Shown: in pieces, positions 29,408 to 38,952 of the stretch
Position numbering within the stretch: the first letter of the stretch is position 1
Layout: the number at the start of each line of letters is the position of its first letter
NCBI RefSeq assembly: GCF_007559345.1
Contig: NZ_VMBH01000001.1
Span: 248,001 to 312,000, forward strand
Reading direction: 5' to 3'
Origin: Cardinium endosymbiont of Dermatophagoides farinae
GTDB taxonomy: Bacteria > Bacteroidota > Bacteroidia > Cytophagales > Amoebophilaceae
DNA: 64,000 nt
Made by a program: the position numbers and the translations under genes
Notes under the pieces: generated by a model
What the model saw: the letters and a program-made list of their open reading frames with translations, nothing else
Database searches by the model: none
Told to the model about the DNA's origin: nothing

Positions 29408-29977
29408 ATGCGTTATTTAATTTTATTTATTATGATGTTATTTGCCTTGCAGGCAAGCAATTGTCCTAGGAGTAGACCAGAAACAAAAACGCCTGATTTG
29501 ATTTCACTGGTGAAGCAATGTAAAGCTAGTGCTGTGCAAGCATCTTTGGATCGAGGTGCAGATCCTAATGCGCCAAATGTGTATGGTACGCCTCCCTTAC
29601 ATTGGGCCTGTTATTACGATAAAAAAGGAGATATTATTGAGAAGCTGCTTAAAGCAGGTGCCAGGATAGATACAAAAGATAAAGATGGCTATATCCCCTT
29701 AGATTGGGCGGTATATAAGGAACCTAATCAATCTGCCATTAAACAGTTGATTCAAAAAGCAATAGAACTGAAAAATCTAGACCTTCGGGATAGTGATGGG
29801 AGAACCTTACTGCACTATGCAGCTACCTTAGGAGGTACAGAGGGTTCTGAGCTAGTTGGAAAGTTATTGGAACTAGGCTTAAAGCCAGATGTGAAAGATA
29901 ATAATGGTCGTACGCCATTGGATGATGATATAAACAAGCATATTCAGGTTCAATTGTTACTTCAGCATAAACGTTAG
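29408..29977 (+). CDS. Ankyrin-repeat lipoprotein
   Basis: The Met at 29408 (MRYLILFIMMLFALQASNC) gives a lipoprotein signal with lipobox LQASNC; an upstream TTG at 29396 only lengthens it. Three to four ankyrin repeats follow: LVKQCKASAVQASLDRGADPNAPN, TPPLHWACYYDKKGDIIEKLLKAGA, RTLLHYAATLGGTEGSELVGKLLELG and a final NNGRTPLDDD. 190 residues in all, no other domain. It would be a small outer- or inner-membrane-bound binding protein; targets unknown. A palindromic element lies 33 bp upstream and may separate it from the FKBP transcript. Confidence 0.82.
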   Translation: MRYLILFIMMLFALQASNCPRSRPETKTPDLISLVKQCKASAVQASLDRGADPNAPNVYGTPPLHWACYYDKKGDIIEKLLKAGARIDTKDKDGYIPLDWAVYKEPNQSAIKQLIQKAIELKNLDLRDSDGRTLLHYAATLGGTEGSELVGKLLELGLKPDVKDNNGRTPLDDDINKHIQVQLLLQHKR

Positions 29978-30096
29978 TGCTAAAGGGTGGCTGCTATTGT
30001 TGCGGTATATACTGTATCTGACTGGGTGACTATTTTGTATCTGTTCAATTTATAAACGAACTTTATTGCTCGTCAAACTTTTTATTTAGTGCATAT

Positions 30097-30423
30097 ATGA
30101 TCATTGATAACGACCTTTTAAATAAATTGGCCTATCTTTGTCGTCTTGAATTGCTGCCGCATGAACGAGATACCATGCTGCATGACTTAAATGCAATGGT
30201 AGATTGGGTCAACCAATTGGATGAATTGGATGTTGACGACAATATTGTTTTAGAGGAATCTTTTAAGTTAGAAGCTACTAGTTTACGTTCAGATGTTGTC
30301 TCGAATTTGCTTGGACATAAGGAAGCGCTCGCGCTTGCGCCTAGTAACGATTCGAATTATTTCAGGGTGCCCGCTGTGAAAGGGGTAACTGCTTATACAG
30401 ATGATTCATCTGAACCAAGTTAA
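30097..30423 (+). CDS. gatC: Asp-tRNA(Asn)/Glu-tRNA(Gln) amidotransferase subunit C
   Basis: Small subunit that holds GatA and GatB together in tRNA-dependent amidation. Family features: LLNKLAYLCRLELLPHERDTMLHDLNAMVDWVNQLDELDVD (about 6-46), then LRSDVVSN and a C-terminal NYFRVPAVKG, the usual end of GatC. Length 108 is normal. gatA and gatB are not in the window. The next gene starts 18 bp downstream. Confidence 0.92.
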   Translation: MIIDNDLLNKLAYLCRLELLPHERDTMLHDLNAMVDWVNQLDELDVDDNIVLEESFKLEATSLRSDVVSNLLGHKEALALAPSNDSNYFRVPAVKGVTAYTDDSSEPS

Positions 30424-30441
30424 ATTAATTATTAGACGCAT

Positions 30442-31491
30442 ATGGATGCTCAAGAAGCGCTTAAAACATTAAATGTTAAAAAAATATGGTTCCCTATAGT
30501 ATGTGGGCTAGCGATTACAGGATTTTTATTTTATAGATCTGGTAAAATTTCAATTGAAGTAGTGGCCTTATTAAGGTCACCCAATTGGCGCTATTTGTAT
30601 ATGGCCTTTTTTTCTATTTTGCTAAGAGAGGTCGGCCACATTTATAGATTGCGCATCTTGAGCAACAATAGTTTGCCTTGGACGAGTTGTTGCTATGTTG
30701 CCATTCTTTGGGAGTTTGGCACTGCTGTAACCCCATCAGTAGTAGGGGGAGGGCTAGTGGCCATTTTTCTCTTATCGAAAGAAGGATTATCACTGGGTAG
30801 ATCCATTGCCTACATTGTTGTGACCGGGATTATGGATAATCTTTTCTTTCTTTTAGCTGGTTCATTCGGTTTAGGGGCGGCATATGCGCCTATTTTTGCT
30901 ATGGCAGGCCCATTAAGTAGCAGCATAAAGGCCTTTTTTTTTCTGATGTATGCTTTTTTCTTCGTCTATAACTTGATTATGCTTATTGGTGTTTTTGTAA
31001 ACCCCAAGCTATTAAAGTGGATTTTAATCCGTGTGACCAGCGTTGGTTTTTTGAAGCGGTGGCGTCGGCCTGCTTATCAGCTTAGTAAGGATATAATGGT
31101 TACCTCAGATGAATTTAGAGGAAAGTCCCCTCTTTTCTGGTCTAAAATGTTGCTTTGTACCCTTTTAACCTGGATGGTTCGATATATGCTGATCAATTGT
31201 TTGATGGCTGCTTATTGTCCTATTTCTTTTACCCAGCACCTAGCCATTTGGGGCAAACAGATTGTTATGTGGGCACTGATGTTGGTTCCTGTTTCTCCAG
31301 GTGGGAGTGGCATTGCAGAATTCTGGTTTCAGAAGTTTTTTGAACCTATGTTAGGTGACTATACGTTATTGATAGCATTGCTATGGCGCATATGTACTTT
31401 TTACCTCTACTTGGTTTTAGGGGTTATCTTACTGCCTAAATGGATTCAAAAGAGATTCAAAAGAGAGGTAAGGGTAAAGTCTCCTCATTAG
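30442..31491 (+). CDS. Flippase-like/LPG synthase TM-region family protein (YbhN, UPF0104)
   Basis: Integral membrane protein with about eight hydrophobic segments. Diagnostic blocks: MAFFSILLREVGHIYRLRIL, VAILWEFGTAVTPSVVGGGLVAIFLLSKEG (about 93-122), and MLVPVSPGGSGIAEFWFQKFF (about 279-299), which match the PSxxGG and PGGxGxxE motifs of this family. It is often proposed to move lipids or lipid-linked sugars; the exact substrate is unknown. It follows gatC closely. Its stop codon TAG uses the first two bases of a family I element. Confidence 0.85.
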   Translation: MDAQEALKTLNVKKIWFPIVCGLAITGFLFYRSGKISIEVVALLRSPNWRYLYMAFFSILLREVGHIYRLRILSNNSLPWTSCCYVAILWEFGTAVTPSVVGGGLVAIFLLSKEGLSLGRSIAYIVVTGIMDNLFFLLAGSFGLGAAYAPIFAMAGPLSSSIKAFFFLMYAFFFVYNLIMLIGVFVNPKLLKWILIRVTSVGFLKRWRRPAYQLSKDIMVTSDEFRGKSPLFWSKMLLCTLLTWMVRYMLINCLMAAYCPISFTQHLAIWGKQIVMWALMLVPVSPGGSGIAEFWFQKFFEPMLGDYTLLIALLWRICTFYLYLVLGVILLPKWIQKRFKREVRVKSPH

Positions 31492-31622
31492 ACCTTCTGC
31501 AAAACGTATTTGTGATCAGCAGTTCTTAGGAGAAGCGCAGTCGAGCACCGCAGAATACTAAATGTATTTGAGGAGCATGGACCACAAAATTGCCATTTAG
31601 CAATAGGTTTTGCAGAAGGTCT
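31490..31622 (+). repeat. Palindromic element family I, copy 9, at the junction of two convergent stop codons
   Basis: 133 bp, flanked by direct repeat ATT (31487-31489, 31623-31625). Removing it restores CATTAAAGG, in which the plus-strand stop TAA and the minus-strand gapA stop overlap. After insertion each gene has its own stop: TAG, formed with the element, and TAA. It may now act as a two-way terminator. Confidence 0.92.
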
Positions 31623-31623
31623 A

Positions 31624-32609
31624 TTAAAGGAGCCTTATAATGTCTACCAACCGATGGGCATAGCCGCCCTCATTATCATACCAGCTGATTACTTTGACTA
31701 GTTTACCACTAACGTAGGTTAACTTGCCATCGACAATAGAAGAGTAGCTGCTCCCTATTACATCTACCGAGACAATCGGCTCTTCTGTATAGGCCAATAT
31801 ATGCTTAAGAGGCCCTTGCGTTGCCTCGAATAATACTTGATTTAAGGCTTTTTGAGTGGTCTCTTTCTTTAATATTGCTGTAAAGTCAACTGCTGAACCA
31901 TTCGCAACAGGAACACGCATGGCAATCCCATCTAGTTTTCTTTCTAAATGAGGCATTACCAGTCCGATTGCTTTGGCAGCACCTGTAGAAGTAGGAATAA
32001 TAGAAAGCGCAGCTGCCCTTGCTCTTCTTAAGTCACTATGGGGGCATCTTGTAAGGATTGGTCAGCTGTATAGGCATGAATCGTATTGATCACCCCTTGT
32101 TCGATACCAAAATGGTCGTCTAGTACTTTGGCAACCGGTGCCAAACAATTGGTTGTACACGAAGCATTGGATAATATAACCGGTTTTGTATTTAAAATAG
32201 CCTCATTAATGCCCAGCACAACGGTAGGAATGGCATTATCCTTAGCAGGCGCAGAAAGTACCACCTGTTTGGCGCCTGCGCGCAAATGGTGCATGGCACC
32301 CGCTTTGTCCAAGAAACGCCCTGTAGCTTCTATGACTACATCCACACCTAATGATTGCCAGGGTAATTCAGATGGATCAGCCAAGGCATAGACCTTAATG
32401 CGCTGGTTATCTACGGTGATGCTGGTCTCATCAAATGAAACGGTTCCCTTAAAAGGACCATAGTTGGAATCATATTTAAATAAATGGGCTAAAGTAGCAC
32501 TGTTTGTTAGGTCGTTAACGGCAACTACCTGTAGGTCATTATAGGCTAAAAGCCTACGCAAGGCCAATCGGCCAATACGACCAAATCCATTAATGGCAAT
32601 ATTTTTCAT
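31624..32609 (-). pseudogene. gapA: Glyceraldehyde-3-phosphate dehydrogenase, frame-broken
   Basis: Glycolytic enzyme making 1,3-bisphosphoglycerate with NAD+. Rossmann start IAINGFGRIGRLALRRLL, EATGRFLDKAGAMHH, and the catalytic NASCTTNCLAPVAKVL (Cys about 150) are intact. The frame ends after TADQSLQDAP, and the next frame carries the rest: SDLRRARAAALSIIPTSTGAAKAIG, then KLDGIAMRVPVANGSAVDFT and a C-terminal SWYDNEGGYAHRLVD. The break is the GGGGG run at 32040-32044 (plus strand); one more base makes GCC-CCC-CAT and restores one 330-residue protein. GAPDH is rarely dispensable, so an error in the sequence is quite possible. Confidence 0.92.
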
Positions 32610-32618
32610 AATTAAAAT

Positions 32619-33794
32619 TTATAATACGCTTTTAAGTTTGGTTAATACATTTATTCCGCTTTTCTCTATATTATACCATATCCACAGCTTATGGGGAGTC
32701 TGCAGCTTCTCAGGACTATTAGATATTATCATAGCAAGGGTTGAATTATTTCTATAGATGAAAATCAATGTAATTAACAGGGTAATGCGTTCCGTTCTGC
32801 TAAATTCTTCAAAGAAAACAGAAAATAAATTTTCAATACTAATTTGTTCTGTTTTATCGAAAAGCTTTTTTAAATCTTGTTGACTTTTGGTATCCAATTC
32901 TAGTATCAATTTTAGAAATTCGTTTCTTTGATCACCTTCTAATGGTAGCTTTTTTCCCCAGCCATCTTTTGGTATATCATCATCTTGGTCCTTTTGGCCT
33001 TGGTGGTCCTGCACTGCGTCTTTAATTAATTTCTTTATATCTAATACTTGTGTGGCAGCGGTAGCTTCTTTAGGGGTGGTCGGTGATGATTCTGTTGTAC
33101 TACTTTGGTTTATAGAATTTCTAAGCATCTCTTGCCGTTTGCCATCTGGAAGTTGGGAGAAACTTTCTTTATCATTAGCATCTAACTGCTTAAATTTCTC
33201 AGGCAGCTTCGATGCAATCAGTTTGTCGATTTTATCTAGGCTATCCGCATGGGCTATATCGTTTTTAAATTTAACGCTTTCAGCTTCTGGCAATACCTTA
33301 AGCAAATCTATATAGTGCTGCCGGGTGAGCATAGGTGCATCCTTGATAAGCTTAAGCTCTCTTTCGTATTGGGCGATAAGCTCTTTTTTATGCTTGATTT
33401 GATTATCAATATCCTTTATATCACTATATTTCTTCCACTGGTTCTGGAGTTCTTCTTGCTCACGCTTGGTTAGTAGTTCTTTTATATCGTTATATTTTTG
33501 ATGAATTGGAATGATTTTTTGTATACAGTTTTCTAAGTCATCTGGATTTTTGATGCGCTTGATTGTTTGTTCCATCTGCTTCTTTTCATCATCATCATTT
33601 AGCATCTGAAATAGGGTCAAATAATCTTCTTTAGCCTCTTCAGATATCTTACCCAATGTTAGATTACGTTCAGGCATAAGCTCTTTTCGTGCGCCAAAAC
33701 AACTTGAAAATAGAAAATAGATTAGGAATGTGGCATAGAACAAAAAATAATGTAGGAAACATGCATATCTTTTGTGGTTTTTTCTATTTAACAT
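32619..33794 (-). CDS. Large helical lipoprotein, function unknown
   Basis: No family recognised. Starts at 33794 with a basic N-terminus, a long hydrophobic segment and a lipobox-like LFSSCFGARK (Cys about 32). The body is charged and helical, with recurring pieces about 50 residues apart: TLGKISEEAKEDYLTLFQML, MLTRQHYIDLLKVLPEAESV, and LEGDQRNEFLKLILELDTKS. These look like degenerate repeats of a 'x-YLxLLxxLxxxE' helix. A Ser/Thr-rich linker occurs at about 228-245. It ends 9 bp upstream of the gapA start on the same strand. Confidence 0.72.
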   Translation of the reverse strand: MLNRKNHKRYACFLHYFLFYATFLIYFLFSSCFGARKELMPERNLTLGKISEEAKEDYLTLFQMLNDDDEKKQMEQTIKRIKNPDDLENCIQKIIPIHQKYNDIKELLTKREQEELQNQWKKYSDIKDIDNQIKHKKELIAQYERELKLIKDAPMLTRQHYIDLLKVLPEAESVKFKNDIAHADSLDKIDKLIASKLPEKFKQLDANDKESFSQLPDGKRQEMLRNSINQSSTTESSPTTPKEATAATQVLDIKKLIKDAVQDHQGQKDQDDDIPKDGWGKKLPLEGDQRNEFLKLILELDTKSQQDLKKLFDKTEQISIENLFSVFFEEFSRTERITLLITLIFIYRNNSTLAMIISNSPEKLQTPHKLWIWYNIEKSGINVLTKLKSVL

Positions 33795-33951
33795 ATGGCT
33801 GTTGCAACTAAGGGTAGTAAATGTAAATAAATAGTTAATGAATGGGCCAAAACAGCATACCTACAATAAAATACTAGATGGAGAATGGCTAAATAATTAT
33901 AAATTTAACTATTAATCTTACAAAAAAAACTATAAGTGGACAACCATTACT

Positions 33952-34078
33952 AGACCTTTTTCAAAACCTATTTGTGATCAGCAGTTTTTAGGAGAAGCAC
34001 AGCCGCCAGCATACTAAATATATTTGAGGAGCATAGACCACAAAATTGCCATTTAGCAATAGGTTTTGCAGAAGGTCT
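33952..34078 (+). repeat. Palindromic element family I, copy 10 (subfamily A)
   Basis: 127 bp short form. Flanks ACT and TGT do not match, so the duplication is lost. Confidence 0.88.
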
Positions 34079-34228
34079 TGTATATATTTGCACTACTATG
34101 TAATAAAAGGATTCTTGTAGTCCTACAAACCAAATCTTTTATTCCATTTTTTTGTTGCAATATATGCATAAAGGTTTTGATATCGTCCTTTATCAGTATA
34201 TTAGGTACCTAATTTATTTAGCCGTTTA

Positions 34229-35431
34229 ATGCCTATGCAGCCTTTTTTCTTTTTTTACTTTGCTAAAAAACAGCTGGGTCTATTGCTTTTTTTTTGGATG
34301 CTATCCATCAGTGGTGCATACGTCCATGCTAGGGATAGCACCGCTGTAGTTCCTTTAAATGCACTGCCCCATTTAACTAAAGATAAGCCGTCTGGTGTAG
34401 ATAAACAGCTGATATACGCGATTCAAGAGAATAACTTGCAACAAGTTACTGCTTTACTGCATAATAATAAAAATATTAACCATCAAGATTTTTTAGGATA
34501 TAGCCCATTGCATTATGCTGCTAAACGTGCTAAAGCAGCAATTGTGGCATCTCTGATTGAAGCCAAAGCTTTGTTGAATCAATGCAGTGTTAAAAATGAG
34601 AATACACCTTTGTTGCTGGCGGTTAAAAGGGGAGATAAAAAGATTGTATCGCTTTTGCTGGCCGCTGGTGCCAATCCAAATATTGTAAATCGTAAAGGAT
34701 ACGATGCATTACAGCTTGCTATTCAACAAAATAGGAAAGACCTTGTCCAGTTGTTGTTACAAGCAGGTGCCACCACTAGCACTGGAGTCAGTCCATTATT
34801 ACTGGCCATTAAAAGGCGTAGTCTGCCCATCGTTCAGCTGTTGTTGCAGCAAAAAGAAATGGTTGAAACCCGTGATAAAGAGGGATATACCGAGTTGCAT
34901 TGGGCTGCTAAGAAAAATGTGCCAGCTGTTTTTCGAGCCTTATTAAAGTCCCGGCGCTTTAATGTTAATGCAAAAGCCGATAACGGTGCTACGCCACTCC
35001 ATATTATAGCTGCAAATAAAAAAAGTAAGTTGGTAAAAACTTTGTTGGCTTGCCCTTTATTGGAGGTAAATGTACAAGATAGTACGGGCAGTACACCATT
35101 GCATTATGCAGCAGCTTTTAATCATCTAAAGGCTGTGAATGGCTTGTTGTGTCATCCTTCTTTTAATACCAAACTACATAATACCAAGCTAGATAATACT
35201 AATCTAGATAATACCAATCTACAAAACCATCTAGGCGAAACTGCCTTACATTATGCGGTTCAATGCCAACATCTAGCTATTGTAAAAAAACTCTTGCCAC
35301 GTGTTGGTAAAGGGGTATACATACAAAATAAAAAGGAGGTTACACCATTAGAACTTGCCGCTATGGATCAAAACGATCCTGCAATTTATAACTTAATACT
35401 AGCCCATGTAAACCTTTTAGGCGTTGATTAG
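34229..35431 (+). CDS. Secreted ankyrin-repeat protein
   Basis: An N-terminal hydrophobic segment (KKQLGLLLFFWMLSISGAYVHA, shown in two parts: KKQLGLLLFFWM and LSISGAYVHA) suggests export, followed by about nine ankyrin repeats over residues 65-395, for example GYSPLHYAAKRAKAAIVASL, NTPLLLAVKRGDKKIVSLLL, GATPLHIIAANKKSKLVKTL and GSTPLHYAAAFNHLKAVNGL. Between the eighth and ninth repeats lies a short insert of five-residue units, NTKLH-NTKLD-NTNLD-NTNLQ (about 311-331). No catalytic domain. Such proteins are common host-interaction candidates in this group; that role is inferred. Confidence 0.83.
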   Translation: MPMQPFFFFYFAKKQLGLLLFFWMLSISGAYVHARDSTAVVPLNALPHLTKDKPSGVDKQLIYAIQENNLQQVTALLHNNKNINHQDFLGYSPLHYAAKRAKAAIVASLIEAKALLNQCSVKNENTPLLLAVKRGDKKIVSLLLAAGANPNIVNRKGYDALQLAIQQNRKDLVQLLLQAGATTSTGVSPLLLAIKRRSLPIVQLLLQQKEMVETRDKEGYTELHWAAKKNVPAVFRALLKSRRFNVNAKADNGATPLHIIAANKKSKLVKTLLACPLLEVNVQDSTGSTPLHYAAAFNHLKAVNGLLCHPSFNTKLHNTKLDNTNLDNTNLQNHLGETALHYAVQCQHLAIVKKLLPRVGKGVYIQNKKEVTPLELAAMDQNDPAIYNLILAHVNLLGVD

Positions 35432-35469
35432 TGCGCTTATAGGTTTATTACGTTTTGCGGTGCGTTGAT

Positions 35470-35602
35470 AGACCTTCTACAAAATCTATTTGTGATTAGC
35501 AGTTTTTAGGAGAAGCGCAGTCGAGCACTGCAGCATACTAAATGTATTTGAGGAGCATAGACCACAAAATTGCCATTTAGCAATAGGTTTTGCAGAAGGT
35601 CT
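35470..35602 (+). repeat. Palindromic element family I, copy 11 (subfamily A), next to glyA
   Basis: 133 bp; flanks GAT and AAT differ at one position. Its right end is only 15 bp before the glyA ATG, so the glyA leader and ribosome-binding region are partly element-derived. A false upstream start at 35570 comes from reading through it. Confidence 0.9.
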
Positions 35603-35617
35603 AATAATATATCTAAG

Positions 35618-36905
35618 ATGATCGAACAAGATTCAGCTATTCTTGAATTGATAGCAAAAGAAAAAATACGTCAAGAAGAAGGATTAGAGTTGATCGCTTC
35701 TGAAAACTTTGTTTCTGCTCAAGTAGCTGCTGCTACAGGAAGCATTCTAACCAATAAATATGCAGAAGGCTTTCCAGGCAAACGCTATTATGGTGGTTGT
35801 CATATTGTGGATGAAGTAGAATCCTTGGCTATTGAGCGGGCCAAAGCATTGTTCCATGTGGACTGGGTGAATGTGCAGCCCCATTCCGGTTCACAGGCAA
35901 ATGCGGCCTTGATGATGGCGGTTTTAAAGCCTGGTGATAAAATTTTAGGATTCAATTTAGCCCATGGTGGCCATTTAACCCATGGATCTCCTGTAAATTT
36001 TTCTGGCAAGTTCTATCAAGCTTTTTTTTATGGTGTAGATCCCGAGACGGGATGTATTGAATGGGAAGCAGTTGCAGAAAAGGCAAGAATGGTCAGGCCG
36101 GCTATGATTATTTGTGGTGCTTCTGCCTATAGCCGTGATTGGGATTATGTGCGGCTACGGGCAATTGCAGATGAAGTAGGTGCATTTTTATGGGCAGATA
36201 TTGCCCATCCTGCAGGCCTTATTAGCCAGGGGCTACTCAATAACCCTTTTCCGTATTGTCATTTTGTAACTACTACAACGCATAAAACATTGCGAGGCCC
36301 TCGAGGTGGCATGATCCTTATGGGAAAAGACTTTGGAAATCCTTTTGGTAAAACCAATGCCAAGGGAATGGTTCAAAATATGTCTACTTTACTCGATGCG
36401 GCTGTCTTTCCTGGAACACAAGGTGGACCGCTGATGCACACTATTGCGGCCAAAGCTATTGCATGCTATGAAGCGATGACCAGCGACTATAAAGCCTATG
36501 CCATACAAGTACAAAAAAATGCAAAAGCCATGGCACAAGCATTAATGGATAAAGGATATAAAATTATATCTGATGGAACAGATAACCACCTATTATTGCT
36601 AGATTTGTCTGGTAAAAATATGACAGGTAAAAAAGCCGAAGCAGCCTTACAAAAAGCAGCTATTACCACTAATAAAAATTTAATTCCTTTTGACGCTACC
36701 GCTCCACAAGTTACCTCAGGTATCCGATTGGAACAGCTGCTGTAACGACCAGGGGCTGGTAGCCTCTGATATGCTATTGATTGTAGAATGGATCGATCGT
36801 GTTCTTAAAAACACTGAAAATGACTCTAAAATTAAAAAAGTAAAAGAAGAAGTCAATCAATATATGCGCAATTTTCCGCTCACAACGGTGGATTATTCAA
36901 GCTAG
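35618..36905 (+). pseudogene. glyA: Serine hydroxymethyltransferase, frame-broken near the end
   Basis: PLP enzyme interconverting serine and glycine and charging tetrahydrofolate with one-carbon units. Start ATG 35618 ([15 protein letters not shown]); [28 protein letters not shown] and the PLP-lysine motif [14 protein letters not shown] are all present. Two breaks follow. At about 36726, CGATTGG should be CGAATTGG (R-I-G), and at 36752-36755 GGGG should be GGGGG, since [14 protein letters not shown] appears only if both are corrected. The last part, MLLIVEWIDRVLKN to MRNFPL, is then in frame to TAG 36905. Corrected length is about 430, as expected. Confidence 0.92.
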
Positions 36906-36949
36906 TGCACCAAGATAGCTATCGGTAGCTTAAAAATTTCTTAAAATTA

Positions 36950-37058
36950 TGAAAGAAGGCTTCTCCTTTAACTAAAGCTGACCAGCAAGCTATCGCAGCT
37001 GAGCAAGATCGACTGGCTTGGAAGCGTATGATAGCATATGCAATCAATGAAAGAGAGA
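36950..37058 (+). pseudogene. Short coding-like remnant upstream of the AAA/PD-(D/E)XK gene
   Basis: An open stretch reads TKADQQAIAAEQDRLAWKRM and AYAINERE up to the element at 37059. With the element removed it would continue into REKEIKKDTIM and join the start of the next gene. The charged helix resembles C-terminal tails of Rpn/PD-(D/E)XK proteins, but it is too short to assign. Confidence 0.25.
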
Positions 37059-37185
37059 AGACCTTCTGCAAAACCTATTGCTAAATGGCAATTTTGTGGT
37101 CTATGCTCCTCAAATACATTTAGTATGCTGGCGACTGCGCTTCTCCTAAAAACTGCTGATCACAAATAGGTTTTGCAGAAGGTCT
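37059..37185 (-). repeat. Palindromic element family I, copy 12 (subfamily A)
   Basis: 127 bp short form, flanked by direct repeat AGA (37056-37058, 37186-37188). Lies 30 bp upstream of the next ORF. Confidence 0.9.
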
Positions 37186-37215
37186 AGAGAAAAAGAAATT
37201 AAAAAAGATACAATA

Positions 37216-38879
37216 ATGCGTAAGATAGATGCACTGCCTATTGGCTATTCAGATGTTCAATCAGTGATTGAAACAGGCTATTATGTAGACAAAACCCGGT
37301 ATGCACAAGCGTTAATTGAAAAGAGAAATCCTATTTTCATCGCTAGGCCTAGGAGATTTGGGAAATCACTATTTATCAATACACTAGCTACTATAGCTAA
37401 CGGAGCAAAAGAAATTTTTAAAGATTGCTATATAGGTAAACCAGAAAATGGATATGAATGGAAGAAATATCCCGTAATTAAGCTAGATCTTTCAGGCGTA
37501 TCTAATAACACGCCTGAAGAACTCAGTACATCTATTAAAATGGTACTCAAAGAAATAGCCTTTTCGTATAATGTAAAAATAGAAGATGTTACGGTGATGC
37601 ATTACGTAGCCTAGTGCTACAATTGATACATCTAAAAGGTACTACAGCAAACAATGGAAATATAAAACCTCTTTATGCGTCCAAAATAGTAGTCCTTATA
37701 GACGAATACGACGTGCCTATAGTGCATCTAACCAAAGGTTCTGACCTAGAAAAAGCCAATATCAAAGTCATGAAGGATTTCTTTATGACTTTAAAATCAC
37801 TAAATGACTACTTTCAACTCACCTTTATCACTGGGGTTAGTAAGTTTAGTTTATCTGATGTATTTTCAGGGGCCAATCATTTAGACGATATTACTATTTC
37901 CAAAGATGCTGATGCCATGTTTGGGTACACCCAAGATGAAATCTTATCTACTTTTCCATTCTATTTAGAAAGTATCGCTTTAGAATGGAGTCAAAATAGG
38001 GATAAAAAAATCACTAAGGAAGTAGTAATGGAGCGGATAGCACATTACTACAACGGTTATAGATTTCACGAGAAAGGTGCACCTGTGTACAACCCATGGT
38101 CGACGCTCGAGTTCTTTAAAAGTGGCAAACTAGAAAACTATTGGTATGAATCAGGTAGTCCAACTATACTGATTAACCAGATGTTAGCAGATCCTGATAG
38201 ATTCGATCTTAATATGGATAATCTGCAAATGGAAGCCACTAGGGAAGACCTTATGTATACAGGCGGTAGGAATGAGATTAGTTTAAAATCGCTAATGTTT
38301 CAAACGGGGTATCTAACCATTCATAATTATGATGACTCTACTGGGCTATATATCCTAAAATTCCCTAACGAAGAAATAGAGGCCTCTTTTCAGAAAAGTA
38401 TACAGTCCAGTTTGGAAAAGAGTGTAAAGGATTATTTTTTACAAGAGCGAGATAAAATTAGAAGTGCACTAGCTAATAAAAAAATTGATGCCTTTATAGA
38501 ATATATTAATACAGCTTTTGCGACGCTTCCTTACTATATCAATAGTGGCCAAGAGAAACAGTACCATAGCAATTTACATATGTTGTTACAAGGATTGGGA
38601 TTTTTAGGTGGGAGAAAAATGCATATGCATAGTGAAGTTTCTTCCAGCCAAGGTAGATCCGATATTATTTTGGAACTAGAAACGGCCATTTTTATTATAG
38701 AAATCAAGTATAAATCCAGCGGGAAAATAGCCTTAGAACAAATCAAAGCAAACGGTTATTATAAACCTTATTTACTCAGACAAAAAGCCATTATCCTGCT
38801 AGGTATTAATTTCAATGAGGAAACCAGAATGATCGATAACTCCGAGTATGAAATACATGAAGCGCATCTAAAAAAATAA
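37216..38879 (+). pseudogene. AAA-ATPase-like/PD-(D/E)XK nuclease family protein (DUF1703 type), frame-broken
   Basis: Large family common in symbionts: an N-terminal P-loop ATPase (AAA-ATPase-like) fused to a C-terminal PD-(D/E)XK nuclease. N-part: LPIGYSDVQSVIETGYYVDKT, then the P-loop RPRRFGKSLFINTLAT (about 46-61). The frame stops at 37614 and resumes at once with IVVLIDEYDVPIVH (Walker B), FITGVSKFSLSDVFSG, HYYNGYRF and NPWSTLEFFKSG. C-part: GRSDIILELETAIFIIEIKYKSSG, containing the D...EIK nuclease core. Break near 37593 (GG, expected GGG, giving GDALRSLVLQLI). Corrected length about 555. Probably a mobile or addiction-like gene; role unproven. Confidence 0.82.
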
Positions 38880-38952
38880 TATAATTTACACACTTCAGTG
38901 GATAGCGTCCTTTTAGGTAATATTTCTAGAGGAGGGAACCGTTATATTTTCT

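Noticed and set aside
35570-35617. Longer glyA start reading [16 protein letters not shown]
   Set aside because: These codons are translated from the right half of a palindromic element; MIEQDS at 35618 matches the expected GlyA start.
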